A stretch of DNA of 64,000 bases from Mycolicibacterium anyangense (GTDB taxonomy: Bacteria > Actinomycetota > Actinomycetes > Mycobacteriales > Mycobacteriaceae): NCBI RefSeq assembly GCF_010731855.1, contig NZ_AP022620.1, positions 4,340,001 through 4,404,000 on the forward strand, given 5' to 3'. The notes below the pieces were generated by a model that ran no database searches, was not told where the DNA came from, and worked only from the letters and a program-made list of their open reading frames with translations. Positions 35,905 through 44,767 of the stretch are shown here, piece by piece; the stretch's first letter is position 1; each line of letters starts with the position of its first letter. A program made the translations under genes and the position numbers.

Positions 35905-36630
35905 TCATGCGAAGACGTCGGCGAGGGTGACGGTCTGCAGCCCACGCTGATTGATGATGTCGAGCAGCTGGGCGTAGGTGTGCGTTACCGGCGGCAGATT
36001 GGCATGGCCCAGCACGATCTGTTGCGGCTGGAACGACTGCTGGGCGAAACCGATCAGCTGCTGCTCGTCGACCGGCTTGGAATCGCCGATGGTTGCACTC
36101 CACAACGTGATCGTCGGGTAGCCGAGATCGCCGGCGATGCCGTCGATGTCCGGGGTGCGCGCACCATAGGGCGGCCGGAAGAACGGTCTGCCGTCGACAC
36201 CGTAGGTGTTGCGCAGGAAGTCGGCGTTGCGCTGGATCTGATCGGCCACCGCGCCCGCTCCCACCCGGGTCAGGTTGGGGTGGCTCCAGGTGTGGTTGCC
36301 GAGCACGATCTGGCCGGAATCGACCATCGGCCGCAGCGCGGGGGCGTTGACCGTCCACGACGGATTGACACCGTTGGGAAAGAACGTCAGCCGAGCCCCG
36401 CTGTCGCGGCAGAACTGTGCGAACGCGGCGACGACCGCGGTGTTGGTGCCGTCATCGATGGTCAGGGCGAGCTGATTGCCGTCGCCGGGAAGTCGGTTGA
36501 CGATGCCTTGCGGCACCCGTCCGGTCGGCGGCGGCGGTGGGCTGGCATTGGCCGGCGCACAGCGGGTACCGGCGGCGACGACGGCGAGCGCCACGGCACG
36601 CATCAGCGTGCGTCGATCCATCTGCGACAT
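35905..36630 (-). CDS. Exported NodB-type polysaccharide deacetylase
   Basis: The 241-residue protein starts with a signal sequence that has a twin-arginine look (MDRRTLMRAVALAVVAAG). The NodB domain follows, with the metal-binding Asp in LTIDDG (D59/D60), the His pair in NHTWSH (H113, H117), the RPPYG motif (152-156) and a final GHANL. Such enzymes remove N- or O-acetyl groups from peptidoglycan or other glycans outside the membrane. Ile replaces the usual Phe of TFDDG. Its substrate is not predictable. Confidence 0.87.
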   Translation of the reverse strand: MSQMDRRTLMRAVALAVVAAGTRCAPANASPPPPPTGRVPQGIVNRLPGDGNQLALTIDDGTNTAVVAAFAQFCRDSGARLTFFPNGVNPSWTVNAPALRPMVDSGQIVLGNHTWSHPNLTRVGAGAVADQIQRNADFLRNTYGVDGRPFFRPPYGARTPDIDGIAGDLGYPTITLWSATIGDSKPVDEQQLIGFAQQSFQPQQIVLGHANLPPVTHTYAQLLDIINQRGLQTVTLADVFA

Positions 36631-36689
36631 GCCGCGAAGCTAGGGCGGTCGGGTTACATCCACTTGAATGGCGCATGGCAGCTGGTGAT

Positions 36690-37319
36690 TCACTTGGTAC
36701 CGAACAACCTATCGCCGGCATCCCCGAGTCCCGGCACGATATAGCCGTGCTCGTCGAGCGCCCGGTCCACCGCGGCGGTGTAGATCGGCACATCGGGATG
36801 GGCGAGCTGCAGTGCGGCGATGCCCTCCGGGCAGGTGAGCAGACAGACGAACTTGATCGAGCGCGGTGCGAACTCCTTGAGCCGGTCCACCGCCGCGACC
36901 GCCGAGTTCCCGGTGGCCAGCATCGGATCCACCACGACGACTTCGCGCTCATGCAGATCGCTGGGCATCTTGAAGTAGTACTCCACAGCGACCAGGGTCT
37001 TCGGGTCCCGATACAACCCGATGTGCCCGATCCGGGCACCCGGCACCACCGTCAGCATCCCGTCCAGCACTCCGGTCCCGGCCCGCAGGATCGAGACGAA
37101 CACCAGCTTCTTGCCGTCGATCACGGTGCCTGTGGTGGTTTCCAGCGGGGTGTGGACGGCGATCTGCTGAGTGGGGGTGTCGCGCAGTACCTCGTAGGCC
37201 ATCAGGGTGGAGATCTCATTGGCCAGCCGCCGGAATGTGTTGGTGGAAGTTTCTTTTCGTCGCATCAGCGTCAGCTTGTGCTGCACCAGCGGGTGGTCGA
37301 CAACATGGACGTTGTGCAT
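36690..37319 (-). CDS. upp: Uracil phosphoribosyltransferase (URC6 role)
   Basis: The 209-residue enzyme converts uracil and PRPP to UMP. Family features include [12 protein letters not shown] near the N-terminus, [18 protein letters not shown], the PRPP loop [13 protein letters not shown], and the uracil-binding C-terminus [17 protein letters not shown]. It lies 9 bases behind the DUF1688 gene in a three-gene minus-strand unit. In the URC uracil-catabolism pathway the first step is this same reaction (URC6 in yeast), so here it probably feeds degradation as well as salvage. Confidence 0.96.
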   Translation of the reverse strand: MHNVHVVDHPLVQHKLTLMRRKETSTNTFRRLANEISTLMAYEVLRDTPTQQIAVHTPLETTTGTVIDGKKLVFVSILRAGTGVLDGMLTVVPGARIGHIGLYRDPKTLVAVEYYFKMPSDLHEREVVVVDPMLATGNSAVAAVDRLKEFAPRSIKFVCLLTCPEGIAALQLAHPDVPIYTAAVDRALDEHGYIVPGLGDAGDRLFGTK

Positions 37320-37328
37320 GGTCTGCCC

Positions 37329-38570
37329 CTAGAACACCGTGCCGTCACTGACGACTGTCAGCGGCGGCAAGCCATCACGTAACCGTTGCGCCAGTGCGCG
37401 GCCCGCTGCCCAACTGCCACCTTCCAGGACGCACGCCAGCGGCATCTGTTCGGCATCGACGCCAAGGCGGGCGCGGACCAGTGGTGCCAGTTCATCGAGA
37501 AGGATGACCGTCAAGGCCCGCCACTCGACCACCAATTCGTCTGCTGCGCGGTAACTTCGGTGTGCAGCCGCAGCATCCCGCAGGCGCAGCACCCCGGTGT
37601 CGAGGAAAAGCCCACCGTTTCGGTACTCCGGCAGGCCGGTCAGCTCGTCGAGGCCGGTCACCGTCACACCCGACCACTCGAACGGCTCCAGCAGCGAATA
37701 GGTGAGCCACTGCGACAGCTTGTGGAACGGCACCCAGCCGGCGGTGAGGCCGGGACCGGTCACAGCGGCATGCCGCCAGCAGTCACCCACCGGAACATCA
37801 CCGATCTTGTTGCCGCTGGGCCATATTCCACCCAGCAGGGTCAGCACCGCAGCGAGGATGTCGTGGGCGGCGACGCGGTGGTGGCCGGACGGGCACAATG
37901 CGGTGACCAGCCCACCCGGGCGGCCGTCGGCGCCGAAGATGGCCGGCGCACTCGTCAGCGCCTGGCCCAGCCGGTGCAGCAACGCCGCCCGGCCACCGAG
38001 GCCCACCAGCGGGTTGTCGCGGTCGACCTGGAATGCCTCTGCCAATCGCTGTTCGGTCAACCCGGCCAGGCCGCGGGCGTCGACTCGCAGCGGGTCGTCG
38101 GGGTCGCTGGAGAACATGCCGTCGATGAAGGCGTGAAAGCTGGCCACTCCCAGCCCTTCCGATCGGCTCAGTCGCAGGCCCGTCTGCGGCTCGTGGTAGC
38201 TCCAGGCTGGCCCCGCGCCGGCGTCGAGGAGCACGCTGACCACGGTGAGGTCGACCAGCGCGCGAGCCCTGGCCCGGGCGTCGAGGCCGGCCAGCATCCC
38301 GTCGAGAGCCGCCTTGCGGTCCACACCTGCCGATTGGATGTGCCGCCACCGGCTGTGCAACGGGATCTGCAGGTCTGGATAGCTGCCGCGGGTCACGTCG
38401 GCGACCTCAGTGGCCGCGGCGGCCAGGGCGTCGTCGTCGATGGTGAACCACGCGGATTCACCCGCGCGGGCCCGCTCGGTCAGCTGTCGCGCCCGCTCCC
38501 GAACGGCTGTTGTGCTGAGCAGTGCTGCCGCCGCTCCCGCCGGAGTATCGACCTCGGTTGCCGACCTCAC
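37329..38570 (-). CDS. URC4/DUF1688 family protein, uracil catabolism
   Basis: The 413-residue protein has the DUF1688 (URC4/Urg3) hallmarks PDLQIPLHSRWRHI (about 86-99), SYHEPQTGLRLSRSEGLGVA, EYRNGGLFLDTGVL and LEGGSWAAGRALA. URC4 is required for uracil degradation in some yeasts; its chemistry is not clear to me. It overlaps the URC1 stop as GTGA, and upp follows within 9 bases. The trio URC1-URC4-Upp identifies the pathway better than any single member. Confidence 0.88.
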   Translation of the reverse strand: MRSATEVDTPAGAAAALLSTTAVRERARQLTERARAGESAWFTIDDDALAAAATEVADVTRGSYPDLQIPLHSRWRHIQSAGVDRKAALDGMLAGLDARARARALVDLTVVSVLLDAGAGPAWSYHEPQTGLRLSRSEGLGVASFHAFIDGMFSSDPDDPLRVDARGLAGLTEQRLAEAFQVDRDNPLVGLGGRAALLHRLGQALTSAPAIFGADGRPGGLVTALCPSGHHRVAAHDILAAVLTLLGGIWPSGNKIGDVPVGDCWRHAAVTGPGLTAGWVPFHKLSQWLTYSLLEPFEWSGVTVTGLDELTGLPEYRNGGLFLDTGVLRLRDAAAAHRSYRAADELVVEWRALTVILLDELAPLVRARLGVDAEQMPLACVLEGGSWAAGRALAQRLRDGLPPLTVVSDGTVF

Positions 38571-39841
38571 CCGTGCAGTCCCCGCCCCTTGGGCTTCTTC
38601 AGTTCGTCCGCGTCGGGCACCGGGCCGGGAGTGAAGTACCCGGCGGCCATCTTCGCGTCGATCTCCACGCGCGCATCGGGCGGGATGAGTTCGTCGGGAA
38701 TGTTGACCCGTTCACCCACCTCGATCCCGGCGCCGATAATCGCGTCGTACTTCATATTGCTCATCGACACCAGCCGGTGGATGCGGGTGATCCCCAGCCA
38801 GTGCAGGACGTCGGGCATCAGCTCCTGGAAACGCATGTCCTGCACTCCCGCAACACATTCGGTGCGGGCGAAGTATCCTTCGGCGGTGTCGCCGCCCTCC
38901 TGCCGTTTACGGGCGTTGTAGACCAGGAACTTCGTCACCTCACCGAGTGCGCGGCCTTCCTTGCGGGAGTAGGAGATCAGCCCTACGCCGCCGCGTTGAG
39001 CGCCGAGGATGCACTCCTCGATCGCATGCGTCAGATACGGCCGGCAGGTGCAGATGTCGGAACCGAACACATCCGACCCGTTGCACTCGTCGTGTACACG
39101 CGCAGTGAGCTCCACGCTCGGATCTGCCAAATCCCTTGGTGCGCCGAAGATGTAGATGGTCTGGCCGCCGATCGGCGGAAGGAAGACCTCCAGGTCCGAG
39201 CGTGTCACCAGTTCCGGGTACATGCCGCCGGTCTCCTCGAACAGCGTCCGGCGCAGGTGCGCCTCGCTGCATCCGAAGCGCTCGGCGACCCCAGGTAGGT
39301 ACCACACGGGCTCGATCGCGGCCTTGGTGACCAGGGCAGCCCCGCCGGGCAGCAGCACCCGGCCGTCGGGGTGCAGGCGTCCTCGGTCGATCGCCTCGGT
39401 GATCTCGGGAAGGATCACATGGGCTTTGGTGACGGCGATGGTCGGCCGAATGTCGTGGCCGGCGGCCAGCTCTGCGGAGAACACGTCGGCGACCATGGCG
39501 CCCCACGGGTCCAGGCTGACGATCGCACCCGGCCTGCTCCATTGCGGGTACGGCCCGATGACGTCGGTCGGTGCGGTGTTGGTCAGGTCGGCCCGATGCT
39601 CGCGCGACAGCGCACCGGCGGCCACCGCCAGAGCGCGGTATACGCCGTAGGAACCACTGTGTGCCCCGATCACGTTGCGGTGGCGGCGGTTGGTAGTCGT
39701 ACCGACCAGCGGACCCCGTTCGGTTCCGGTCGATGCGCCCCACTGGATCGGCGGCGCGTCGTCGGCGCCGCTGTGTGAGGTCAGCCGGATGTGGCCGGCC
39801 GGGCCCTGGGGCGCGGCGGGTGAGGGCGCCTCGGCGGACAT
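38567..39841 (-). CDS. URC1-type GTP cyclohydrolase II homologue
   Basis: The 424-residue protein is a GTP cyclohydrolase II relative. Zinc ligands C253, C264 and C266 lie in ECNGSDVFGSDICTC, followed by ISYSRKEGRALGEVTKFL. It has a long N-terminal extension of about 200 residues, which RibA lacks. Extended RibA-like proteins next to DUF1688 and uracil phosphoribosyltransferase are URC1 enzymes, which open the uracil ring at the nucleotide level in the URC pathway. Riboflavin synthesis is the alternative, but no rib genes are nearby. A strong GAGGAGG precedes the ATG by 5 bases. Confidence 0.88.
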   Translation of the reverse strand: MSAEAPSPAAPQGPAGHIRLTSHSGADDAPPIQWGASTGTERGPLVGTTTNRRHRNVIGAHSGSYGVYRALAVAAGALSREHRADLTNTAPTDVIGPYPQWSRPGAIVSLDPWGAMVADVFSAELAAGHDIRPTIAVTKAHVILPEITEAIDRGRLHPDGRVLLPGGAALVTKAAIEPVWYLPGVAERFGCSEAHLRRTLFEETGGMYPELVTRSDLEVFLPPIGGQTIYIFGAPRDLADPSVELTARVHDECNGSDVFGSDICTCRPYLTHAIEECILGAQRGGVGLISYSRKEGRALGEVTKFLVYNARKRQEGGDTAEGYFARTECVAGVQDMRFQELMPDVLHWLGITRIHRLVSMSNMKYDAIIGAGIEVGERVNIPDELIPPDARVEIDAKMAAGYFTPGPVPDADELKKPKGRGLHG

Positions 39842-39962
39842 GTCGCCTCCTCATGCCGGAAAGGCGCCAGCCTAGTCACTGCGGGCGGTGTGTGCTGTCT
39901 GGCCGATGCGCGCAGCGTGCCCTGACCGCAAATTGCACCTATGAGCAGGCAAGACAAGATGC

Positions 39963-39991
39963 TTGCCGCAGGCATGTCCACATCGTATACT
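39963..39991 (+). promoter_or_regulatory. SigA-type promoter of the dikinase operon
   Basis: TTGCCG (39963-39968) and TATACT (39986-39991) are separated by 17 bases, close to consensus. Transcription should start near 39998, inside the palindrome at 39991-40013, about 33 bases before the chosen ATG at 40031. Confidence 0.65.
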
Positions 39992-40013
39992 TCGATTTTA
40001 TTCTAAATTCGAA
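39991..40013. promoter_or_regulatory. Palindromic operator at the dikinase operon start
   Basis: TTCGATTTTA and TAAATTCGAA flank three bases and are complementary at 9 of 10 positions. The core ATTTTA-TTC-TAAATT (39995-40009) resembles AATCTA-TTT-TAGATT at 51628-51642, 11 of 15 bases identical. It overlaps the predicted transcription start, so a bound TetR-type protein would repress. Confidence 0.6.
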
Positions 40014-40030
40014 ACGTGATTGGAGTCTCG

Positions 40031-41683
40031 ATGACACCGGATGCGGCACTGCATCACATCGAGTCCAACGTGCTGCACGGGTGGTCGCCGGCCACCGCGA
40101 CGTGGAGCTCCATCAACCTCGCCGAAGCTGTGCCGGGCGTCATGACCCCGTTGTGCGCAAGCGTGTGGGTGCCTGCCAGCGAGCTGGGTCTGCGGCAGCC
40201 TTTCGTCGCGATGGGAGCGCTGCCCGCAGCTCGCGGCACCATCCCAGAAGACGACAGTCAGCGCATCACCAACACCTTCTGCGGCCGGATGGCCGTACGC
40301 GTCGATTTTCTCTGCGAGATCGGCGACCTGATTCCCGGGCAGTCGGGGGAGGCGCTCGCGCGTGACTTCTTCGGGTTCGTCCCGCCCGACTTCCAGAGCC
40401 GACCGTCCAAGCGGCGGCTGCCGCACATCGTTGTCCACTATCCCCGAACGCTGGCCACCATCGGCCGCCGGATCCGGCGGCTCCGGACCGAGACCGACGC
40501 TTGGTGGCGAACCGCCGTGAGCCGGATGCCGCAGTTGGAATTGGTTGCTGCACAACGGCTCGGTGCCGATGCCCGCGACCGGTTCTTCGACGCACTCGCA
40601 GCCCAGGCCGTCATCTCGGCCACCACCATCCAGCCAGTGCAGGAGCAGTTGGCCACCGTGTGTGCGACCGCTGGGGTTGATCCCGCGGTGCTGCTGCGGG
40701 GCGCTCCGCACGAGGAGGGTGCCGTTCTGGCCGACTTGTGGGCCACCTCGCGTGGGGCACTCACGATCGACGAGTTCCTCGGCAGGCACGGATACCACGG
40801 CCCGGGTGAGGGCGAGCTCGCGACCCGCGTGTGGCGCGAAGAGCCGTCGGCTGTGCAGGCATTGCTGGACCGCTACCGGGCCAGGCCCGACTCGGAGTCG
40901 CCCGATGCCGACGCTGCCTCGCACCGGCGGGAGCGGGACGCGGCCGAACGAGCCCTGCTGGCAGCCTTCGGGCCGATCGGGCGGGCCCGGGCCCGCGCCG
41001 TCCTGGCCATCGCCCGGCGGGTCATTCCGTTGCGGGGCACCGGGAAGGTGGCCTACCTGCAGTGCCTGGACGTATTACGTGCCTCTGCCCGCCGGATCGG
41101 GTCCATCCTGGTCGAGGCCGGGCGGTTGGCAGAACCTGATGATGCCTTCTTCCTGACAGTCGAGGAGCTGACAGGTGCGGCGGTCGGCGACAACGCGACC
41201 GACTTGCAGGCGGTGGTGTCCGAACGCAGGGCGCTCCGTGGGCGCTACCAGGCGATGACACTTCCCAGCGCCTGGACCGGTCAGCCCGAGCCACAGATCG
41301 TCGATACCGGGCAGTCCGCGGACGTCGACGCCCTCTCCGGGATCGGCGCCTGCGCGGGTGTCGCAGAAGGCAGGGCGGTCGTGGTCACCGACCCCGCGGA
41401 TGCCGACATCGAGGACGGCGACATCCTCATCGCGCATACCACCGACCCGTCATGGGTGTCGTTGATGTTCCTCAGTTCGGCGCTGGTGGTCGACATCGGT
41501 GGCCTGATGAGCCATGCCGCAGTTGTGGCAAGGGAATTGGGCATCCCGTGTGTGATGAACACCGGGTCGGGCACCAGCGCACTGCGTACTGGGGACATCA
41601 TCCGCGTCGACGGTTCGACAGGGACCGTCGAACTCATCGAACGAAATCCGCAATCCACAACCAGCAAGGAGTCATCACAGTGA
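40031..41683 (+). CDS. RPH-like acceptor/phosphohistidine protein A1 (no ATP-grasp domain)
   Basis: The 550-residue protein corresponds to the substrate-binding and swivelling phosphohistidine parts of rifampin-phosphotransferase/PEP-synthase-type dikinases. It starts directly with the acceptor-domain motif TWSSINLAEAVPGVM and has HGYHGPGEGELATRVWREEP (about 252-271). The mobile domain ends with the active-site H495 in GGLMSHAAVVAREL. No ATP-grasp region exists, so phosphate must come from another protein, most likely the one at 43259. I prefer ATG 40031 (GGAG upstream, same length as the paralogue at 44764) over GTG 40016. Met replaces the usual Thr two residues before the His. The acceptor substrate is unknown. 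Confidence 0.85.
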   Translation: MTPDAALHHIESNVLHGWSPATATWSSINLAEAVPGVMTPLCASVWVPASELGLRQPFVAMGALPAARGTIPEDDSQRITNTFCGRMAVRVDFLCEIGDLIPGQSGEALARDFFGFVPPDFQSRPSKRRLPHIVVHYPRTLATIGRRIRRLRTETDAWWRTAVSRMPQLELVAAQRLGADARDRFFDALAAQAVISATTIQPVQEQLATVCATAGVDPAVLLRGAPHEEGAVLADLWATSRGALTIDEFLGRHGYHGPGEGELATRVWREEPSAVQALLDRYRARPDSESPDADAASHRRERDAAERALLAAFGPIGRARARAVLAIARRVIPLRGTGKVAYLQCLDVLRASARRIGSILVEAGRLAEPDDAFFLTVEELTGAAVGDNATDLQAVVSERRALRGRYQAMTLPSAWTGQPEPQIVDTGQSADVDALSGIGACAGVAEGRAVVVTDPADADIEDGDILIAHTTDPSWVSLMFLSSALVVDIGGLMSHAAVVARELGIPCVMNTGSGTSALRTGDIIRVDGSTGTVELIERNPQSTTSKESSQ

Positions 41684-42594
41684 CGAGCACCATCAGCTCC
41701 CCTTCCGAGTACGCGGGCGGCGTCCAGGCCTGGGGACCGCTGTCCACCGCCGTGCATGCCGATGGGGCCGGACCCGGCGAGCCGACCTGGAAAGACAATG
41801 CCTACCTGTCGTTCTGGGATGTCGACGGGGAGGTCTATGGCAGCTTCCATGTCTCGACGTCACCCAATGACGCCAAGGCGCGCCGCGCGCGATTCTCGGT
41901 GTATCTGCAGGGCCAGAACATCGAGGTGATCGAAGAACTCCCCGTCGGATCCTTTGACAGCGAATCGATTTCCTTCGGCCTGGACGGAACGATCACCGTC
42001 GATCACCCGGACGTCAGCGCCCGACTCGGCAATGCGCCGCTGTGGACACCTGCTGATTTCAGCCTCAACGACCTGATCCCTCCGCTGGTGCCGGGAAAGC
42101 CCCTGCAGCACTTCCAACAGGCCTGCACACTCAAGGGGACGATCGATTCCGGCGGGCGAAGCTGGACGGTGAACGCCACCGGGATGCGGGACCGCACCTG
42201 GGGTTTCCGCGATGAATCCGCGCAATGGCTCGAGTACGCCGGTCTGGTGTGCGTTATCGACAGCACTTTCGTCTCGGCGATGAAGTTTCTGGGTACCAAC
42301 GGCGACCTGCGGTCCGACGGATACTGGGTGGACGGCTCGGGGGCCGTGCTGATCACCGACATCAAGTTCAGGCGCAACGCGGCGGCGCAGTTCCTGTCCA
42401 GCACCCTCACGCTTGCCGACGGTCGCGTCGAGATCATCGAAATGAGTTCCCGCAGGGCGGGCTTCTTCGTCCCGATGGGCCGGGACACCGACGGTCCGGC
42501 TTTCGGCACCTACGACGACTTCATGACGCTCGACTGTGCGAACGCCCGTGGAGCGGGTTTCGTCGAACAGGGCATTGTGCATCGGGTCTTCTGA
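41680..42594 (+). CDS. CrtC/AttH lipocalin-like protein (DUF7064/7065 type)
   Basis: The 304-residue soluble protein is rich in beta strands and carries TGMRDRTWGFRDE (about 167-179). This resembles the active-site motif of carotenoid hydratase CrtC and AttH-type lipocalins (xDHxWG), but with Arg where His is expected. Such proteins bind hydrophobic molecules or add water to isoprenoid double bonds. The GTG start overlaps the previous stop, with AAGGAG 7 bases upstream. It sits in the same operon as the dikinase proteins; binding or hydration of a lipophilic substrate is inferred. Confidence 0.65.
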   Translation: MTSTISSPSEYAGGVQAWGPLSTAVHADGAGPGEPTWKDNAYLSFWDVDGEVYGSFHVSTSPNDAKARRARFSVYLQGQNIEVIEELPVGSFDSESISFGLDGTITVDHPDVSARLGNAPLWTPADFSLNDLIPPLVPGKPLQHFQQACTLKGTIDSGGRSWTVNATGMRDRTWGFRDESAQWLEYAGLVCVIDSTFVSAMKFLGTNGDLRSDGYWVDGSGAVLITDIKFRRNAAAQFLSSTLTLADGRVEIIEMSSRRAGFFVPMGRDTDGPAFGTYDDFMTLDCANARGAGFVEQGIVHRVF

Positions 42595-42644
42595 CCCACC
42601 AGCGTATTTCACCAATTCGGATCGAGACAGTAAGGAGGACGGCC

Positions 42645-43262
42645 ATGACTGCCGACCGGCTTCGGGTACTTCAGGCACTGCGTTTAAAGGGGCGGGTCCC
42701 GGTTGCGGAGCTGACCGCCGCCACCGGCTTGGGGACCGACAGTGTCCAGGACATCGTCGAGGGGTTGACCGGGGCCGAGCTGGCAGAGGAACTGCGTGGG
42801 CGCCTCAAGCTGACGCCCGCCGGGCGCGCGCAGCTGGAAGAGCTGCTCGCCGTGGAACGCGCGAGCATCGACCAGGTGGCATTGGAGCGGCTGTATCACG
42901 AGTTCGACAAGCACAACAGCGCTCTGAAATCGCTGATGACGCGCTGGCAGCTCAGGACCGCCGATACTCCGAATGATCACACTGACGCCGAGTACGACCA
43001 GGCCGTGATCGTCGATCTGGGTTGGCTGGACAGGGATTTCCAACCCCTGTTGGCGCGGATCGTCGAGGTCGCTCCTCGACTGTCGCACTATCCCGGACGG
43101 TTCGGGTCGGCGTTGGCCCGCATCGCCGACGGCGACCACTCGTGGTTCGCCAAGCCGCTGGCCGACAGCTACCACACGGTGTGGTTCGAGCTTCACGAGG
43201 AACTGATCGGCCTGGCCGGGCTGTCCCGTGCCGAAGAGGCGGCAGCGGGTCGGGCCGAATGA
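42645..43262 (+). CDS. Small partner of the dikinase ATP subunit (Rv1126c-like)
   Basis: The 205-residue protein has an N-terminal winged-helix-like segment (LRVLQALRLKGRVPVAELTA). A helical domain follows with FDKHNSALKSLMTRWQLR, a Tyr/Asp-rich stretch and the conserved-looking SYHTVWFELHEELIGLAGL. From memory, M. tuberculosis has a similar pair, a protein of about 200 residues (Rv1126c) beside a short pyruvate-phosphate-dikinase-like protein (Rv1127c). GTAAGGAGGA precedes the ATG and the stop overlaps the next ATG. A role as activator or assembly factor of the ATP subunit is inferred; DNA binding is a less likely alternative. Confidence 0.7.
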   Translation: MTADRLRVLQALRLKGRVPVAELTAATGLGTDSVQDIVEGLTGAELAEELRGRLKLTPAGRAQLEELLAVERASIDQVALERLYHEFDKHNSALKSLMTRWQLRTADTPNDHTDAEYDQAVIVDLGWLDRDFQPLLARIVEVAPRLSHYPGRFGSALARIADGDHSWFAKPLADSYHTVWFELHEELIGLAGLSRAEEAAAGRAE

Positions 43263-44767
43263 GCGCTCTCGCCGAGACCACCAATCGCGTCCACGCACTC
43301 CGTGGCTCCGGTCAGCTGACCAGGGAGCAAGCCGGCGGGAAGGCCTGGAGCATCCAGCACATGATGTCCCTCGGTATCCCCGTCCCCCCGGCGTTCGTTA
43401 TCACCACCGACGTGTGCCGGCAGTACTACGAGAACGACCGTGAGTTGCCGGGCGGACTTCTTGACGAGATCGCCTCTGCGATGGCGATTCTGGAAAAACA
43501 CACCGGACGTCGCTTCGGATCCGTCGAGCAGCCGTTGCTGGTGTCGGTACGGTCGGGTGCGGCCCACTCGATGCCGGGAATGATGGACACCATCCTGAAT
43601 CTCGGCATCAACGCGGCAATCGAGCGGGTGCTCGCCGACGAGACGTCAGATGCGGCCTACGCTTCCGACACCCGCCGCAGGTTCGAAGAACAGTTCGCGA
43701 AGGTAGTCGGTGCACCGGCTCCCGAATCACCGTGGTTGCAATTGGAACTCGCTGTACGAGCGGTGCTCGATTCGTGGAACTCCAAGCGCGCCCAGTCCTA
43801 CCGACGTGCGCGCGGGCTCACCGAGCAGGGCGGTACCGCAGTCACCGTTCAGGCCATGGTGTTCGGAAATCTTGATGACGCGTCCGGCACGGGTGTCCTG
43901 TTCACCAGGGACCCGCTGAGTGGCAGGCCGGAACCCTATGGCGAGTGGCTGCCGCGTGGGCAGGGTGAGGACGTGGTCTCGGGTCGACACGATGCGCGCC
44001 ATCTCGATGATCTTCGCGACGTTCTTCCCGAGGTCCATCGGGATCTCCTTGCTGCTGCGGCAGTACTGGAACGCCACGGCCGCGACGTCCAGGACATCGA
44101 GTTCACCGTGCAGTCCGGCCGGTTGTGGTTGCTGCAGTCGCGGGCGGCCAAGCGGTCGCCCCAGGCGGCGCTTCGCTTCGCTGTTCAACTGGAGCGTGAA
44201 CAGCTCATCACCCGAAGCGATGCACTGGATCGCCTGACCCTGGATCAGGTTCGCGCACTGCTTCGTCCGTCGCTGGATCCCAGCCACGCCGGCAGCGCCG
44301 TTGCCGCAGGGAAGCCAGCCTGTCCCGGGATAGCCACCGGCGTGGTGGTCACCGACTCCGACGAAGCAGAGGCCCTCGCCGATGATGGCCGGCCGGTGGT
44401 GCTGGCACGGCAGACCACCGATCCCGACGACGTGGCTGCGATGTCGGTCTCGGTCGCGGTGTTGACCGAAATCGGCGGATCGACCTCGCACGCCGCGGTG
44501 GTGTGCCGTGAGATGGCTGTGCCCTGCGTGGTGGGTTGCGGACCCGATTCCGTCACCGCCCTAGCCGGCGAGGTCGTTACCGTCGATGCCGACACCGGCA
44601 CGGTGTACCTGGGGGAACTCCCGGTGCAGCCCTCCCTCGCTGCCGATGACGACGACCTCGCCACCTTCGAAGGATGGCTGCGCGACAGCATCGGAAGTGC
44701 CGATACTGCAGGGGGTCTCGTTGCACTGATGGAACAGCGAGCAGCCGAGCAAGGAGACCGGTCGTGA
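43259..44767 (+). CDS. PPDK-like ATP-grasp plus phosphohistidine protein, short form
   Basis: The 502-residue protein equals the N-terminal and middle parts of pyruvate phosphate dikinase. The ATP-grasp domain shows GGKAWSIQHMMSLGIPVPP, VSVRSGAAHSMPGMMDTILN and DIEFTVQSGRLWLLQSRAAK. The swivelling domain carries H411 in GGSTSHAAVVCREM. The C-terminal PEP/pyruvate-binding barrel (about 350 residues) is missing, so it cannot be a classical PpdK. It is the only protein in the cluster able to bind ATP. The simplest model is that it phosphorylates the histidines of the three acceptor proteins, or shares their acceptor domains. M. tuberculosis Rv1127c (ppdK, about 490 residues) has the same short form. 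Confidence 0.85.
   Translation: MSALAETTNRVHALRGSGQLTREQAGGKAWSIQHMMSLGIPVPPAFVITTDVCRQYYENDRELPGGLLDEIASAMAILEKHTGRRFGSVEQPLLVSVRSGAAHSMPGMMDTILNLGINAAIERVLADETSDAAYASDTRRRFEEQFAKVVGAPAPESPWLQLELAVRAVLDSWNSKRAQSYRRARGLTEQGGTAVTVQAMVFGNLDDASGTGVLFTRDPLSGRPEPYGEWLPRGQGEDVVSGRHDARHLDDLRDVLPEVHRDLLAAAAVLERHGRDVQDIEFTVQSGRLWLLQSRAAKRSPQAALRFAVQLEREQLITRSDALDRLTLDQVRALLRPSLDPSHAGSAVAAGKPACPGIATGVVVTDSDEAEALADDGRPVVLARQTTDPDDVAAMSVSVAVLTEIGGSTSHAAVVCREMAVPCVVGCGPDSVTALAGEVVTVDADTGTVYLGELPVQPSLAADDDDLATFEGWLRDSIGSADTAGGLVALMEQRAAEQGDRS

Noticed and set aside
37386..38921. Plus-strand open frame of 511 codons opposite the URC genes
   Set aside because: Antisense to URC4 and URC1, with Gln/Arg/His-rich shadow composition.
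38567..39841. Annotation as riboflavin-biosynthesis ribA
   Set aside because: The long N-terminal extension and the DUF1688-upp neighbours point to URC1; no other riboflavin genes are present.
43259..44767. Annotation as a functional pyruvate phosphate dikinase
   Set aside because: The whole C-terminal PEP/pyruvate-binding barrel is missing and no separate barrel gene is in the cluster.
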